Assembly (NCBI GenBank): GCA_950096615.1 | Contig: CATNCP010000025.1 | Location: forward strand, 1-45,919 | Length of the DNA stretch: 45,919 nucleotides | DNA from: an uncultured Kangiella sp. | Lineage (GTDB): Bacteria > Pseudomonadota > Gammaproteobacteria > Enterobacterales > Kangiellaceae | Direction of reading: 5' to 3' | Part shown: positions 25,284 through 34,436 of the stretch, one piece after another | Layout of the letters: each line of letters opens with the position of its first letter | Position numbering within the stretch: the first letter of the stretch is position 1 | Translations under genes and position numbers: made by a program | Notes under the pieces: model-generated | What the model was told of the DNA's origin: nothing | The model's input: only the letters and a program-made list of their open reading frames with translations | Databases searched by the model: none

Positions 25284-27896
25284 GTGTTAGAAGCATACAG
25301 AAAACATGTAGCAGAACGTGCTGAGCAAGGTATTCCACCTTTGCCTTTGAGCGCCGAGCAAGTAAATGAGCTTGTTGAGTTATTGAAAAATCCACCAGCT
25401 GGTGAAGAAGAGTTCTTGGTTGAACTATTAACTGACCGAGTACCTCCTGGTGTTGATGAAGCTGCTTATGTGAAAGCTGGCTTCTTGGCTGCGATAGCGA
25501 AAGGTGAAGCTGAGTCTCCACTTGTGAATAAAGAGCACGCAGTAAAGCTTCTTGGCACAATGCTTGGTGGTTATAACATCGCCACGCTGGTTGAGTTGCT
25601 AGATAATAAAGAATTGAGCTTATTGGCTGGTGAAAAGCTTAAAGATACTTTGTTAATGTTTGATGCATTCCACGATGTGGCTGAAAAAGCCGACGCTGGA
25701 AATGAAGTAGCAAAAGACGTGATTAAGTCATGGGCTGAAGGTGAGTGGTTCACTAAAAAGCCAAAAATTGATGAGAAAATCACGTTAACCGTATTTAAGG
25801 TGCCCGGCGAGACGAATACTGATGATTTGTCGCCTGCGCAAGACGCATGGTCACGCCCTGATATTCCTTTGCACTCGTTAGCAATGTTGAAGAACTCTCG
25901 TGAAGGTATTGATGCTGATAAAGAAGGTGAAATTGGCCCTATCAGCACAATCGAGAAGCTTGAAGAAAAAGGTCACCCAATCGTTTACGTTGGTGACGTT
26001 GTGGGTACAGGCTCTTCGCGTAAATCCGCGACTAACTCAGTATTGTGGTTGATGGGTAATGATATTCCTCATGTACCTAACAAACGTGCTGGTGGTTTCT
26101 GTTTTGGTAATAATATTGCTCCAATTTTCTATAACACCATGAAAGATGCTGGTGCAATGCCAGTTGAGCTTGATGTGTCGAAGATGGAGATGGGCGACGT
26201 TATCGATTTTTACCCGTATGAAGGTAAAGTGACTAAAAACGGCGACGTTATTGCTGAATTCGAATACGGCAGTAAAGTAATTTTCGATGAAGTCCAAGCA
26301 GGTGGTCGTATTCCTCTTATCATCGGTCGTGGCTTAACTGAGCGCGCTCGTGAATACTTAGGTTTGGAAGCAACGGACCTATTCCGCAACGCGGAAGAAG
26401 TAACGGATTCAGGTAAAGGTTTTACATTAGCACAAAAAATGGTTGGCCGAGCTTGTGGTCTTGAAGGCGTTCGTGCTGGTCAGTATTGTGTACCAAAAAT
26501 GACGACAGTAGGTTCGCAAGATACAACAGGACCTATGACTCGTGACGAGTTAAAAGATTTGGCTTGCTTAGGTTTCTCTGCAGATTTAGTGATGCAGTCA
26601 TTCTGTCACACAGCGGCTTATCCAAAGCCTGTGGATGTGGGCACCCAGCACACACTTCCTGATTTCATCATGAACCGTGGCGGTGTTTCGCTGCGTCCAG
26701 GCGACGGTATTATCCATAGCTGGTTAAACCGTATGCTGCTACCTGATACTGTCGGTACAGGTGGTGATTCGCATACACGCTTCCCGTTAGGTATTTCTTT
26801 CCCAGCAGGTTCTGGTTTAGTTGCTTTCGCTGCAGCGACGGGCGTTATGCCACTTGATATGCCTGAATCTGTATTGGTACGTTTCAAAGGTAAACGTCAG
26901 CCAGGTATTACATTACGTGATTTAGTTCATGCGATTCCTTATCAAGCGATTCAAGATGGTCATTTAACGGTTGAGAAAGCGGGTAAGAAGAACATTTTCT
27001 CTGGCCGTATCCTTGAGATTGAAGGTCTAGAAGACTTAACCGCTGAGCAAGCATTTGAGCTTTCTGATGCGTCTGCTGAACGTTCTGCTGCTGGTTGTAC
27101 GATTAAGCTGAGCGATGAATCAGTTGCTGAATACCTTGAGTCAAACATTGTGTTATTGAAGTGGATGATCTCAAACGGTTACGGCGATGAGCGTACGCTT
27201 GCACGCCGTATCGAGAAAATGCAAGAGTGGTTGGATAATCCAAGCTTGTTATCAGCGGATGCGGATGCAGAGTACACTGAAGTTATCGAAATCGACATGG
27301 ATAACTTAAAAGAACCTGTGCTTTGTGCGCCAAACGATCCAGATGATGCGCGTTTATTGAGTGAAGTCGCTGGCGACAAGATTGATGAAGTATTCATCGG
27401 TTCTTGTATGACTAATATTGGTCACTTCCGTGCGGCTGCGAAATTACTTGAAGATATTGAAGCCGGTACTTTACAGACACGTCTGTGGATTGCGCCGCCG
27501 ACTAAGATGGATGAGCATCAGTTGATGGAAGAAGGGCATTACAATACTTTCGGCCGCTCAGGTGCGCGTTTGGAAATGCCGGGCTGTTCACTGTGCATGG
27601 GTAACCAAGCACGTGTTGCTCCTAAGTCTACCGTGGTTTCTACTTCAACACGTAACTTCCCGAACCGCTTAGGTCAGGGTGCAAACGTTTACTTGGCTTC
27701 AGCTGAGTTAGCTTCTGTTGCCGCCGTTATGGGCAAGTTACCGACAGTAGAAGAGTACATGGAGTACGCTAATAAGATTGACTCTATGGCTGAGGATATC
27801 TACGTTTATATGAACTTCCATCAGATGGAAGAGTATAAGCAGCAAGCAAACAAGGTCACTATTCCAGTCAGTAATCAAGTTACTGTTGGTGCTTAG
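25284..27896 (+). CDS. acnB: Aconitate hydratase B
   Basis: The main TCA-cycle aconitase, turning citrate into isocitrate through a [4Fe-4S] cluster; it also takes 2-methylcitrate intermediates. 870 residues (E. coli 865). The N-terminal HEAT-like domain (MLEAYRKHVAERAEQGIPPLPL) and swivelling domain come first, as in AcnB. Cluster cysteines are in GSCMTNIGHFRAAA and MPGCSLCMGNQARV; GRSGARLEMPGC and FPNRLG(Q)GANVYLASAELA are typical. The start is GTG at 25284, eight bases after GAGG. The leader has three phased repeats, and a strong terminator follows the gene. Confidence 0.97.
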   Translation: MLEAYRKHVAERAEQGIPPLPLSAEQVNELVELLKNPPAGEEEFLVELLTDRVPPGVDEAAYVKAGFLAAIAKGEAESPLVNKEHAVKLLGTMLGGYNIATLVELLDNKELSLLAGEKLKDTLLMFDAFHDVAEKADAGNEVAKDVIKSWAEGEWFTKKPKIDEKITLTVFKVPGETNTDDLSPAQDAWSRPDIPLHSLAMLKNSREGIDADKEGEIGPISTIEKLEEKGHPIVYVGDVVGTGSSRKSATNSVLWLMGNDIPHVPNKRAGGFCFGNNIAPIFYNTMKDAGAMPVELDVSKMEMGDVIDFYPYEGKVTKNGDVIAEFEYGSKVIFDEVQAGGRIPLIIGRGLTERAREYLGLEATDLFRNAEEVTDSGKGFTLAQKMVGRACGLEGVRAGQYCVPKMTTVGSQDTTGPMTRDELKDLACLGFSADLVMQSFCHTAAYPKPVDVGTQHTLPDFIMNRGGVSLRPGDGIIHSWLNRMLLPDTVGTGGDSHTRFPLGISFPAGSGLVAFAAATGVMPLDMPESVLVRFKGKRQPGITLRDLVHAIPYQAIQDGHLTVEKAGKKNIFSGRILEIEGLEDLTAEQAFELSDASAERSAAGCTIKLSDESVAEYLESNIVLLKWMISNGYGDERTLARRIEKMQEWLDNPSLLSADADAEYTEVIEIDMDNLKEPVLCAPNDPDDARLLSEVAGDKIDEVFIGSCMTNIGHFRAAAKLLEDIEAGTLQTRLWIAPPTKMDEHQLMEEGHYNTFGRSGARLEMPGCSLCMGNQARVAPKSTVVSTSTRNFPNRLGQGANVYLASAELASVAAVMGKLPTVEEYMEYANKIDSMAEDIYVYMNFHQMEEYKQQANKVTIPVSNQVTVGA

Positions 27897-27922
27897 TCGC
27901 TATTGTTTGTAGATGTGTAAAG

Positions 27923-27954
27923 AAAAAAGCCCGCTTTATTAGCGGGCTTTTTTT
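27923..27954. terminator. Bidirectional terminator between acnB and the GGDEF/EAL gene
   Basis: AGCCCGCT (27928-27935) and AGCGGGCT (27941-27948) form a perfect 8-bp stem with a 5-nt loop; As precede it and Ts follow, so it serves both converging genes. Confidence 0.92.
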
Positions 27955-27968
27955 ATTAGAGAGAGATA

Positions 27969-30638
27969 TTATTTATTGTTGGAGCGTTTTGAGTAGTGCT
28001 CAAGATGAACCACCTTGGTATTTTTGGTTACCGATTTATGGAGCTTACCGAAATACCTTTCCTCAATTTGCTCTAGAGCAATTGGTGGATCAAAGTAAAA
28101 ACCTTGGAAGAGGCTGCAATGCTCCTTAATCAAGTAATCAAGCTGCTCTTTGGTTTCTACGCCTTCTGCAATGACTTCCAAGCCCATATCAAGACTCATT
28201 CCAATAACTGTTCGAATAATGGTCTCACTATCAGGATCACCGGGAATATCTTTAACAAACGAACGATCGATTTTAAGCTTATCGAGTGGCAATTTCTTCA
28301 AGTAAGTTAGTGAAGAGTAACCCGTACCAAAATCATCAATAGACAGTTTTACGCCCAGTTTTTTTAATTCGTTAAGGACATCGACAGAGACTCTAGCCTC
28401 ATGCAATAAGACGGTTTCTGTGACTTCTAATTCAAGCAGATGAGGAGGGATTTTTGTCTGTTCAAGGAGCTTTTTAATATAGTTAACCAGATCGGAGTTT
28501 CGTATCTGAACAGCTGATAGGTTAACCGTGATAAAAGGGGAGTGGCCATGTTGTTCGAGCCAATGCTTAATTTGGTAGCAAACCTGCTTTAAGACCCACT
28601 CGCCAATCGGAATAATTAAATGATTCTCTTCTGCAATAGGTATAAATTCAGCAGGGGAGATAATACCTTCAGTGGGATGGCTCCAGCGCAATAAAGCTTC
28701 AGCGCCAATAAATTTATTGCCGTCTTGTGTAATTTGGGGCTGATACCTAATAATAAAGCGTGATTCGGCTAAAGCCTTGCGTAATTCTTTTTCAAGCACA
28801 TGCTTTCTAACGACGGCTTTTTCCATGGCTTTTTTAAATACAGCATATCGATTACGGCCCATTGACTTTGCATAATACATGGCGGTATCGGCACGTTGAA
28901 TTATGGCCTCCTCATTTTCTGCATCTCTGGGATATATAACGACCCCAATACTTGCGGTGGAGAATAACTTGTTTCCGCTAACGTTGTATTCTTGCGCCAA
29001 AGTGAAGTTAACTTTTTCAGCAATTCTGCAAGCGACTTGTTCGGCCTTATCTGGATCGCCGGATAGTTGATTAAGTTGCACAATAAATTCATCGCCACCT
29101 AAACGAGACACTGTATCACCGTCTCTTACAATCGTTTGCAGGCGCTCTGCGACTTCTTGGAGTAGAGTATCGCCAGCTATGTGGCCCAGTGAGTCATTGA
29201 TGGTTTTAAAGTAATCTAGATCAATGAAAAGAACGGCGCCGCTATGTCCATAACGTTTAGTTAACGCTAGCGATTGGTGGATACGATCGTTGAGAAGTAG
29301 ACGATTGGGAAGCTCTGTTAATGAATCATGCTGAGCCATGTGTTGTATTTGGCGTTCGTACTCTTTCGACTCAGTAATGTCGACACCAACCGTCACTATA
29401 GAAGGAATACGACTATAACGGGTAATAAAGGGGACCTTGGAAATGTTTAACGTGGCTTTATGACCATCAATATTGAAGGTATCTATTTCCTTTTGTATGG
29501 CATGAGCATCTTTGCGTAAAAGTAGGGCTTCGTCTTCAAAGAGATTGCTTGAGTTAGGGTGGCGTTCAATTAAGTCTTTTTGATAACAACCCTCGATTTC
29601 TGACATAGGAATCCCAAAAAAGTTAGCCGCATATCGGTTAGCTAAAATTAATTTACCGTTAGCATTTGTTGCAAAAATCATATGTGGAACAAGATTGATT
29701 ATTTGTCGAATTTTGTCACTCTGATCTTCGAGGTCTTGGGTTTGTTTCTTGACTTGTCTTTTTAGCAGAATCGCGACTAGCGCGGCAAATATCAGTAAGC
29801 TAAGGACAAACAATAAAGTGTAAATTAGCCAGTTTGGAAATGCAGATCTCTCTTCTATGATTCCTTTCAAGTATTTGTCTTTAAGTTGATAATAAGGAGA
29901 GCTTCCATCAAAGCGCCAAAGTTTTGTATAACGATCTATTGTCGCTAGAACATTAGTGTTAGTGTTTTTCGCAGTGGCAAAGAGGACTTTTCTTGGCTCA
30001 AAAACGATAGGTGTTCTTTTTACATAAGGATTGTTATGAGTATAACTAACTAAATTACTGGTGACGGCGGCGGCTACGTTTTGGTTTTCGATAGCACTCA
30101 GAGCTTCTTTATAAGTTTGAACCTCAACAAAGTTGCATTCTATATCGAACAAGTCGCATAAGTTTTTTAGTTTTAGGCCGTAAACTTCATTTTTTATCAC
30201 GGCAATTTTTTGACCTGACAAGCTAATGATGTTTTCAGGGGCTTCTGCATCGACATGGACATAGACCTGCCCCCAACCGGTAAGAATGCCTTCTTCATTG
30301 TAATCAAGGTATTCGGCTCGATCTTCAGAGTAGGCAATAAAAGGGATTAGGTCAAGTTCGTGATTGAGGGTTTTAGGGATGACTTCTGGCCAGTTGAGCT
30401 TGACCCACTCTATGTTCCAACCTTCTTGAGCAGCCATGGTTTCTAAGAGCTCAACCATAAAACCGGCGTTGGTTCCATCTTGCTCGACAATCATGATTGG
30501 AGGAGCGTTAAACATAGCAACTCTTAAGGAGCGTTTCGGCTCCTTACTTAAATCGCTAGCCAATGCGTCAAGCGTTAGTAAGTTACTTACAGACAGTAAT
30601 ATTATTAACGCAAGGGTCTTGAAGTATGTTTTCTGCAA
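27969..30638 (-). CDS. Periplasmic-binding sensor with PAS, GGDEF and EAL domains
   Basis: A membrane protein for making and/or breaking cyclic di-GMP. Order: signal peptide (residues 1-27), a periplasmic solute-binding domain of the amino-acid (SBP_bac_3) type (about 37-255), one transmembrane helix (about 272-295), a short coiled coil, PAS (about 310-420), GGDEF (about 435-600) and EAL (about 615-865). The cyclase site RLGGDEF is intact and preceded by an RxxD inhibitory site (RDGD, five residues before GGDEF). The EAL part keeps EALLRW, NLSAVQ, ELEVTET, DDFGTGYSS, KIDRSFV and EGVET, so both activities are possible. The ligand might be an amino acid, which would suit this peptide-degrading genome region, but that is a guess. 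Confidence 0.9.
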   Translation of the reverse strand: MQKTYFKTLALIILLSVSNLLTLDALASDLSKEPKRSLRVAMFNAPPIMIVEQDGTNAGFMVELLETMAAQEGWNIEWVKLNWPEVIPKTLNHELDLIPFIAYSEDRAEYLDYNEEGILTGWGQVYVHVDAEAPENIISLSGQKIAVIKNEVYGLKLKNLCDLFDIECNFVEVQTYKEALSAIENQNVAAAVTSNLVSYTHNNPYVKRTPIVFEPRKVLFATAKNTNTNVLATIDRYTKLWRFDGSSPYYQLKDKYLKGIIEERSAFPNWLIYTLLFVLSLLIFAALVAILLKRQVKKQTQDLEDQSDKIRQIINLVPHMIFATNANGKLILANRYAANFFGIPMSEIEGCYQKDLIERHPNSSNLFEDEALLLRKDAHAIQKEIDTFNIDGHKATLNISKVPFITRYSRIPSIVTVGVDITESKEYERQIQHMAQHDSLTELPNRLLLNDRIHQSLALTKRYGHSGAVLFIDLDYFKTINDSLGHIAGDTLLQEVAERLQTIVRDGDTVSRLGGDEFIVQLNQLSGDPDKAEQVACRIAEKVNFTLAQEYNVSGNKLFSTASIGVVIYPRDAENEEAIIQRADTAMYYAKSMGRNRYAVFKKAMEKAVVRKHVLEKELRKALAESRFIIRYQPQITQDGNKFIGAEALLRWSHPTEGIISPAEFIPIAEENHLIIPIGEWVLKQVCYQIKHWLEQHGHSPFITVNLSAVQIRNSDLVNYIKKLLEQTKIPPHLLELEVTETVLLHEARVSVDVLNELKKLGVKLSIDDFGTGYSSLTYLKKLPLDKLKIDRSFVKDIPGDPDSETIIRTVIGMSLDMGLEVIAEGVETKEQLDYLIKEHCSLFQGFYFDPPIALEQIEERYFGKLHKSVTKNTKVVHLEHYSKRSNNK

Positions 30639-30696
30639 ATTTTACCCCTTTATGACTTTTACCTTATTATTTTTTCTAATGCTTGGCAATAAGTTA

Positions 30697-31173
30697 TTAG
30701 TGAGGGTAGTTGCTTCCTGGGTTGGAGCTTAGCCACTTTCTGGCTTGTAATTCTGTGGCAAAAACGCCAATCGGGTAGTGAGATTTTACGAGTTTGGATG
30801 ATCTCTGAGAACGGTATATAAATAATTGCTCTAAATAATGTCGTTCCAACACAGACATGTTGCCTTTGCCTAGAACAAAGGCAACAGCGTCATATGACTG
30901 CTGATGCTCTATTGATTGAAGATATTCGTTACAGTCCTGATCAAGCTCTGCAATACCATCTAGCTGGATTAGTAACTGTGGCAGGCGGTCATGGTACCGA
31001 TGATACTTTTCTTGTAGTAAGTTGTCTTGGTGTTGTAGTAACTCCGTGCTCAGGACAACATTATACGGATAGTTTACAAGGATTAAGTTATCACTTATGT
31101 CTTGAATACTAATCGTCTGCAGTTTCCTTTGCCTTAGCGTATGTGAACGGACTGGTAATCGTTGCTTATCCAT
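30697..31173 (-). CDS. Unknown protein, possibly STAS/SEC14-like fold
   Basis: I do not recognise this 158-residue cytoplasmic protein with confidence. It has no signal peptide or membrane segment. Its lay-out (strand VNYPYNVVLS, long Gln/His-rich helix, strand LLIQLDGIAELD, helix, strand YDAVAFVLGKG, helix, and a C-terminal HYPIGVFATELQARKWLS) resembles single-domain STAS or SEC14-like proteins, where the last block precedes the C-terminal helix. Gln, His and Tyr are abundant. It lies 58 bp upstream of the GGDEF/EAL gene on the same strand, so a link to that signalling protein is possible. Confidence 0.6.
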   Translation of the reverse strand: MDKQRLPVRSHTLRQRKLQTISIQDISDNLILVNYPYNVVLSTELLQHQDNLLQEKYHRYHDRLPQLLIQLDGIAELDQDCNEYLQSIEHQQSYDAVAFVLGKGNMSVLERHYLEQLFIYRSQRSSKLVKSHYPIGVFATELQARKWLSSNPGSNYPH

Positions 31174-31268
31174 TTGCAGAACCTCTCTGTGCGGTAACGA
31201 CGAATCGAGGTTATTATAGACAACAACTGGTCAGATGATTGTTATATTGTTTAAAATGTATACAAATG

Positions 31269-31288
31269 GAGCAGCTCGGAAGCTGCTC
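31269..31288. terminator. Hairpin after the S46 peptidase gene
   Basis: GAGCAGCT (31269-31276) and AGCTGCTC (31281-31288) form a perfect 8-bp stem with loop CGGA. On the minus strand it is downstream of the peptidase stop codon, but the following bases are not a clean T-run, so termination strength is uncertain. Confidence 0.45.
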
Positions 31289-31327
31289 TATTAACTGTGA
31301 TATTGTAGGATTTGTTAAATCATTAAC

Positions 31328-33496
31328 TTATCGAACAATCTTCATTTCTTTAATGAGGTTATCGGCATTATCGATATGCTCCATGACCCACAGCATATAA
31401 GCACTGCTGACATGAATCGAACGATTTAAGTTTGGATTGTAATCCCAATCGCCAATAATTGACTCATAAACACCATCAAACAATAGCCCCACAAACTCGG
31501 CATTAGCGTTCATCGTTGGTGAACCAGAGTTACCGCCTGTGGTATCAACAGTACTTAAGAAGTTAACCTGGACACTGTTCAGTGCTGAATCTTCATATTC
31601 ACCGTACTGCTTTGCTTTGATGAGCTCTAGCTGTTTTTGAGGCGAGTTAAAAGGCTCTTCACCAGTGTGTTTAGCTGAAAGACCTTCCAGCGTCGTAAAA
31701 GGGGTAGCCTTTAAGCCATCTTGTGGAGAATACCCTTTAACATTGCCGTAAGTTACACGAAGCGTGCTATTTGCATCAGCATAAACCGCTCTGTCTTGTG
31801 ATTCATAGTAGTCAATGATGGCTGCCATATATTGAGGGCGAAGCTTTTTGAATTTGCCTGATTGCTCTTTATCTTCAAGCTCTTTCTTATGCTTTTCATC
31901 ATACGTCGCAACGGCCAATTCAATAAATGGATCATCAGAACTTCTGAATTCTTCAACAGACTTGCCAACCCAATTCAAACGAACGTCTTGGTCGGTCAGC
32001 TTAGTTTCAGCGAACATGCTCTCAACTTTTGCATTGAATGCTGTTGCATCAAATGCGCCATCGATTCCCATGTATTTATCATAGCTTTTGACTCGGTCTT
32101 CAACCGGTAATTTAGCGTATTCAGCGACAAAGTGCTTATAAAGCGCTTTTTCTACAGCTGCGTCCCAGCGACGGTTCATACGCTTTAAGCCTTCTTTGAT
32201 ACGCGTAATATCACGTTCTTGGTAACCAGGCTCACGCTCTGCGTCGGGCTTTTCACTTTCAATAGCAAGACGGTACAGCTGGGCTGCTGTTCCTGAGAGA
32301 GTATCGCGGTTCATGCCCCATTTTTTTAACTCAACCGCTTGGTCTTTAAGGTCTTCTTTAATTAAAGCATCAAGCTGCGCTAGAGCATCGCCGTGCTTTT
32401 CTTTCATTTCAGGGTTATCTAAAAGCCATGCTTCTAGGTCAGCTTCAAGCTTTTGACGGCGTTCTAATAAATCACCTTTACCGTAGCTTTTGATCATGCT
32501 GCCCCAGTTCTTCTCGGCATTATTTAAACCTGCTAGTGTGCTTGCGTATTTCACGCGCGCGTCGCTACCTTCTGGTGCATTCTCTTTAATGATGTCAATG
32601 TACTTATGAAGAATGGTGCGGAAAGTAGGGTAGCGCCATTCGAACTGGTTCTTGACTTCTGCGCTGGTGCGATAGCGATTTGTGCGACCCGGATAGCCAG
32701 TAACCATCACGAAATCACCTTTAGCAACACCGCTCGCATTTACTTTTAAAAAGTGCTCAGGTTCGTAAGGAACATTGTCTTCAGCAAAGTCAGCAGGCTT
32801 ACCGTCTTGACCTACGTAGGCGCGGTAGAAAGCGAAGTCACCAGTGTGACGAGGCCACATCCAGTTATCGACATCACCACCATACTTACCAATGTGTGAC
32901 GACGGTGCATACACTAAACGAACATCACGAATTTCCATTTGCTTGATTAAGTAGTACTCAAGTCCACCATGAAAGCCATAGACATTACAGCGGTAGCCTT
33001 CTTCAGCTTCGCAGTCAGCTACAAGTGATTTCTCTTTCTTCTCAACGGCCTTATAGCGATCCATGCCAGACATCTCATCGTTGAGGCCGTCATTAATGGT
33101 GTCAGTGACGTTTGTGACGTCAGTTGTCACGTAAACACGTGATCCTGGCGCTGCGGCTAACTCTTCAGAGAAGTCTTTAGCTAAGAAGCCTTTTTCTAGA
33201 AGATTGTTTTCAGCAGTAGAGTTAAATTGGATACTGCCGTACGCACAGTGGTGATTTGTCGCTACTAAGCCTTTCGGCGAAAGGAAAGATGCAGTACAGC
33301 CACCTAGACTAATTACCGCGCCCATTGGGAATTCGGTTAATTTGCTCAAATCTTCTGGATCAATCTTTAAACCAGCATCTTCAAGCTGATCTTCAATTAA
33401 AGGTAGCTGGTTTGGTTGCCACATACCTTCATCCGCCATCAATGGCGAAGCTGCAGTCGCTACAGAAAGTGCTGCAACCGTAAGTAACTTCTTCAT
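31328..33496 (-). CDS. S46 family dipeptidyl-peptidase (DPP7-like)
   Basis: An exopeptidase that removes dipeptides from the N-terminus of peptides. The ATG at 33496 (722 residues) is chosen because AGGGG precedes it and the protein then starts with a Sec signal (MKKLLTVAALSVATAASPLMA). Chymotrypsin-like triad blocks: His in ATNHHCAYGSIQ (residues 79-90), Asp in GDVDNWMWPRHTGDF, and Ser in TTGGNSGSPTMN. After the Ser, the block GLLFDG has Gly where DPP7 has Gly and DPP11 has Arg, suggesting preference for hydrophobic rather than acidic P1 residues. Between lies the long alpha-helical cap. S46 peptidases are typical of asaccharolytic, peptide-using bacteria. Confidence 0.93.
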   Translation of the reverse strand: MKKLLTVAALSVATAASPLMADEGMWQPNQLPLIEDQLEDAGLKIDPEDLSKLTEFPMGAVISLGGCTASFLSPKGLVATNHHCAYGSIQFNSTAENNLLEKGFLAKDFSEELAAAPGSRVYVTTDVTNVTDTINDGLNDEMSGMDRYKAVEKKEKSLVADCEAEEGYRCNVYGFHGGLEYYLIKQMEIRDVRLVYAPSSHIGKYGGDVDNWMWPRHTGDFAFYRAYVGQDGKPADFAEDNVPYEPEHFLKVNASGVAKGDFVMVTGYPGRTNRYRTSAEVKNQFEWRYPTFRTILHKYIDIIKENAPEGSDARVKYASTLAGLNNAEKNWGSMIKSYGKGDLLERRQKLEADLEAWLLDNPEMKEKHGDALAQLDALIKEDLKDQAVELKKWGMNRDTLSGTAAQLYRLAIESEKPDAEREPGYQERDITRIKEGLKRMNRRWDAAVEKALYKHFVAEYAKLPVEDRVKSYDKYMGIDGAFDATAFNAKVESMFAETKLTDQDVRLNWVGKSVEEFRSSDDPFIELAVATYDEKHKKELEDKEQSGKFKKLRPQYMAAIIDYYESQDRAVYADANSTLRVTYGNVKGYSPQDGLKATPFTTLEGLSAKHTGEEPFNSPQKQLELIKAKQYGEYEDSALNSVQVNFLSTVDTTGGNSGSPTMNANAEFVGLLFDGVYESIIGDWDYNPNLNRSIHVSSAYMLWVMEHIDNADNLIKEMKIVR

Positions 33497-33666
33497 GGAG
33501 TAGTCCCCTGATATTGTCATTTTGAGTTATTGCAGCCAACAATATAAAGGGATCGAAGACAATTTCCAGTAGGGTTGAGTAGTAAAATGTAAATAAGTGT
33601 TGCAGGGTTAGAAATAGGTTGGGAGGTTTATTAGGAGGTGTGTTGAAGGAGTAATCTGAAGAGTGG

Positions 33667-33752
33667 CGGTGTGACGAGTCAAAACGAGACAGAAGCGCTC
33701 AGCTTATAAATTAATATGAGCATTTTAGTCTGTTTTTAACAAAGTCACACCG
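33667..33752. repeat. Nested long palindrome downstream of the liu operon
   Basis: Outer arms CGGTGTGAC (33667-33675) and GTCACACCG (33744-33752) are perfect. Between them GTCAAAACGAGACAG roughly pairs with CTGTTTTTAAC, and GCTCA with TGAGC. It lies 16 bp after the last liu-operon stop codon (scoB) with no T-run. The stretch 33521-33666, upstream of the S46 gene, shows no gene. Confidence 0.55.
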
Positions 33753-33768
33753 AGTGTAGCCAGTTACA

Positions 33769-34425
33769 TTAAACGTTCATTTCTGGAACGTTATCTGGAA
33801 CAACTAAGTCACCGTCAGTTTTCTCTTGAATCTCTTCAACCGATACGCCTGGAGCACGCTCAATGAGGTGGAAGGCGCCATCTTTGATTTCCATCAAGGC
33901 TAGTTCGGTGATCACACGTTTAATGCACTGTGCGCCCGTTAGCGGTAACGTACACTCTTTAAGAATCTTAGATTGTCCGTGCTTATTGGCGTGAGTCATA
34001 GTAACAATGATGTTTTCTGCGCCAGCCACTAAGTCCATCGCGCCGCCCATACCTTTAACCAATTTTCCAGGAATCATCCACGAAGCGATGTTACCTTGTT
34101 GGTCAACTTCAAAAGCGCCTAAAACGGTAAGATCTACGTGTCCGCCACGAATCATAGCGAAGCTTTCTGCTGATGAGAAAAATGCTGCACCCGTTGCGGC
34201 TGTAACCGTTTGTTTACCCGCGTTGATTAAGTCTGGGTCAATCGTTTCTTCGGTCGGGAATTCGCCCATGCCGAGTAAACCGTTTTCAGACTGCATCATT
34301 ACTTCGACGCCTTTAGGAACATAGTTAGCGACGAGGGTAGGGATGCCGATTCCTAAGTTTACATAGAAACCGTCTTCAAGTTCTTGCGCCACTCGCATGG
34401 CGATTTGTTCACGTGATAGTGCCAT
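33769..34425 (-). CDS. scoB: 3-oxoacid CoA-transferase subunit B
   Basis: The catalytic beta subunit of succinyl-CoA:3-ketoacid CoA-transferase, which activates acetoacetate with CoA from succinyl-CoA. 218 residues, the usual bacterial size. The catalytic glutamate lies in MMQSENGLLGMGEFP (near residue 46), and YVNLGIGIPTLVANY and GGAMDLVAGA are family blocks. It follows scoA after 11 bp and is the last gene of the leucine operon, where acetoacetate is the end product of HMG-CoA lyase. That setting favours acetoacetate over other 3-oxoacids such as 3-oxoadipate. Confidence 0.92.
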   Translation of the reverse strand: MALSREQIAMRVAQELEDGFYVNLGIGIPTLVANYVPKGVEVMMQSENGLLGMGEFPTEETIDPDLINAGKQTVTAATGAAFFSSAESFAMIRGGHVDLTVLGAFEVDQQGNIASWMIPGKLVKGMGGAMDLVAGAENIIVTMTHANKHGQSKILKECTLPLTGAQCIKRVITELALMEIKDGAFHLIERAPGVSVEEIQEKTDGDLVVPDNVPEMNV

Positions 34426-34436
34426 GATTGCGCTCC

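Noticed and set aside
25284-27397. Many ORFs antiparallel to acnB, some over 80 codons
   Set aside because: They are shadows of a strongly coding, well-conserved gene; they lack ribosome-binding sites and known domains.
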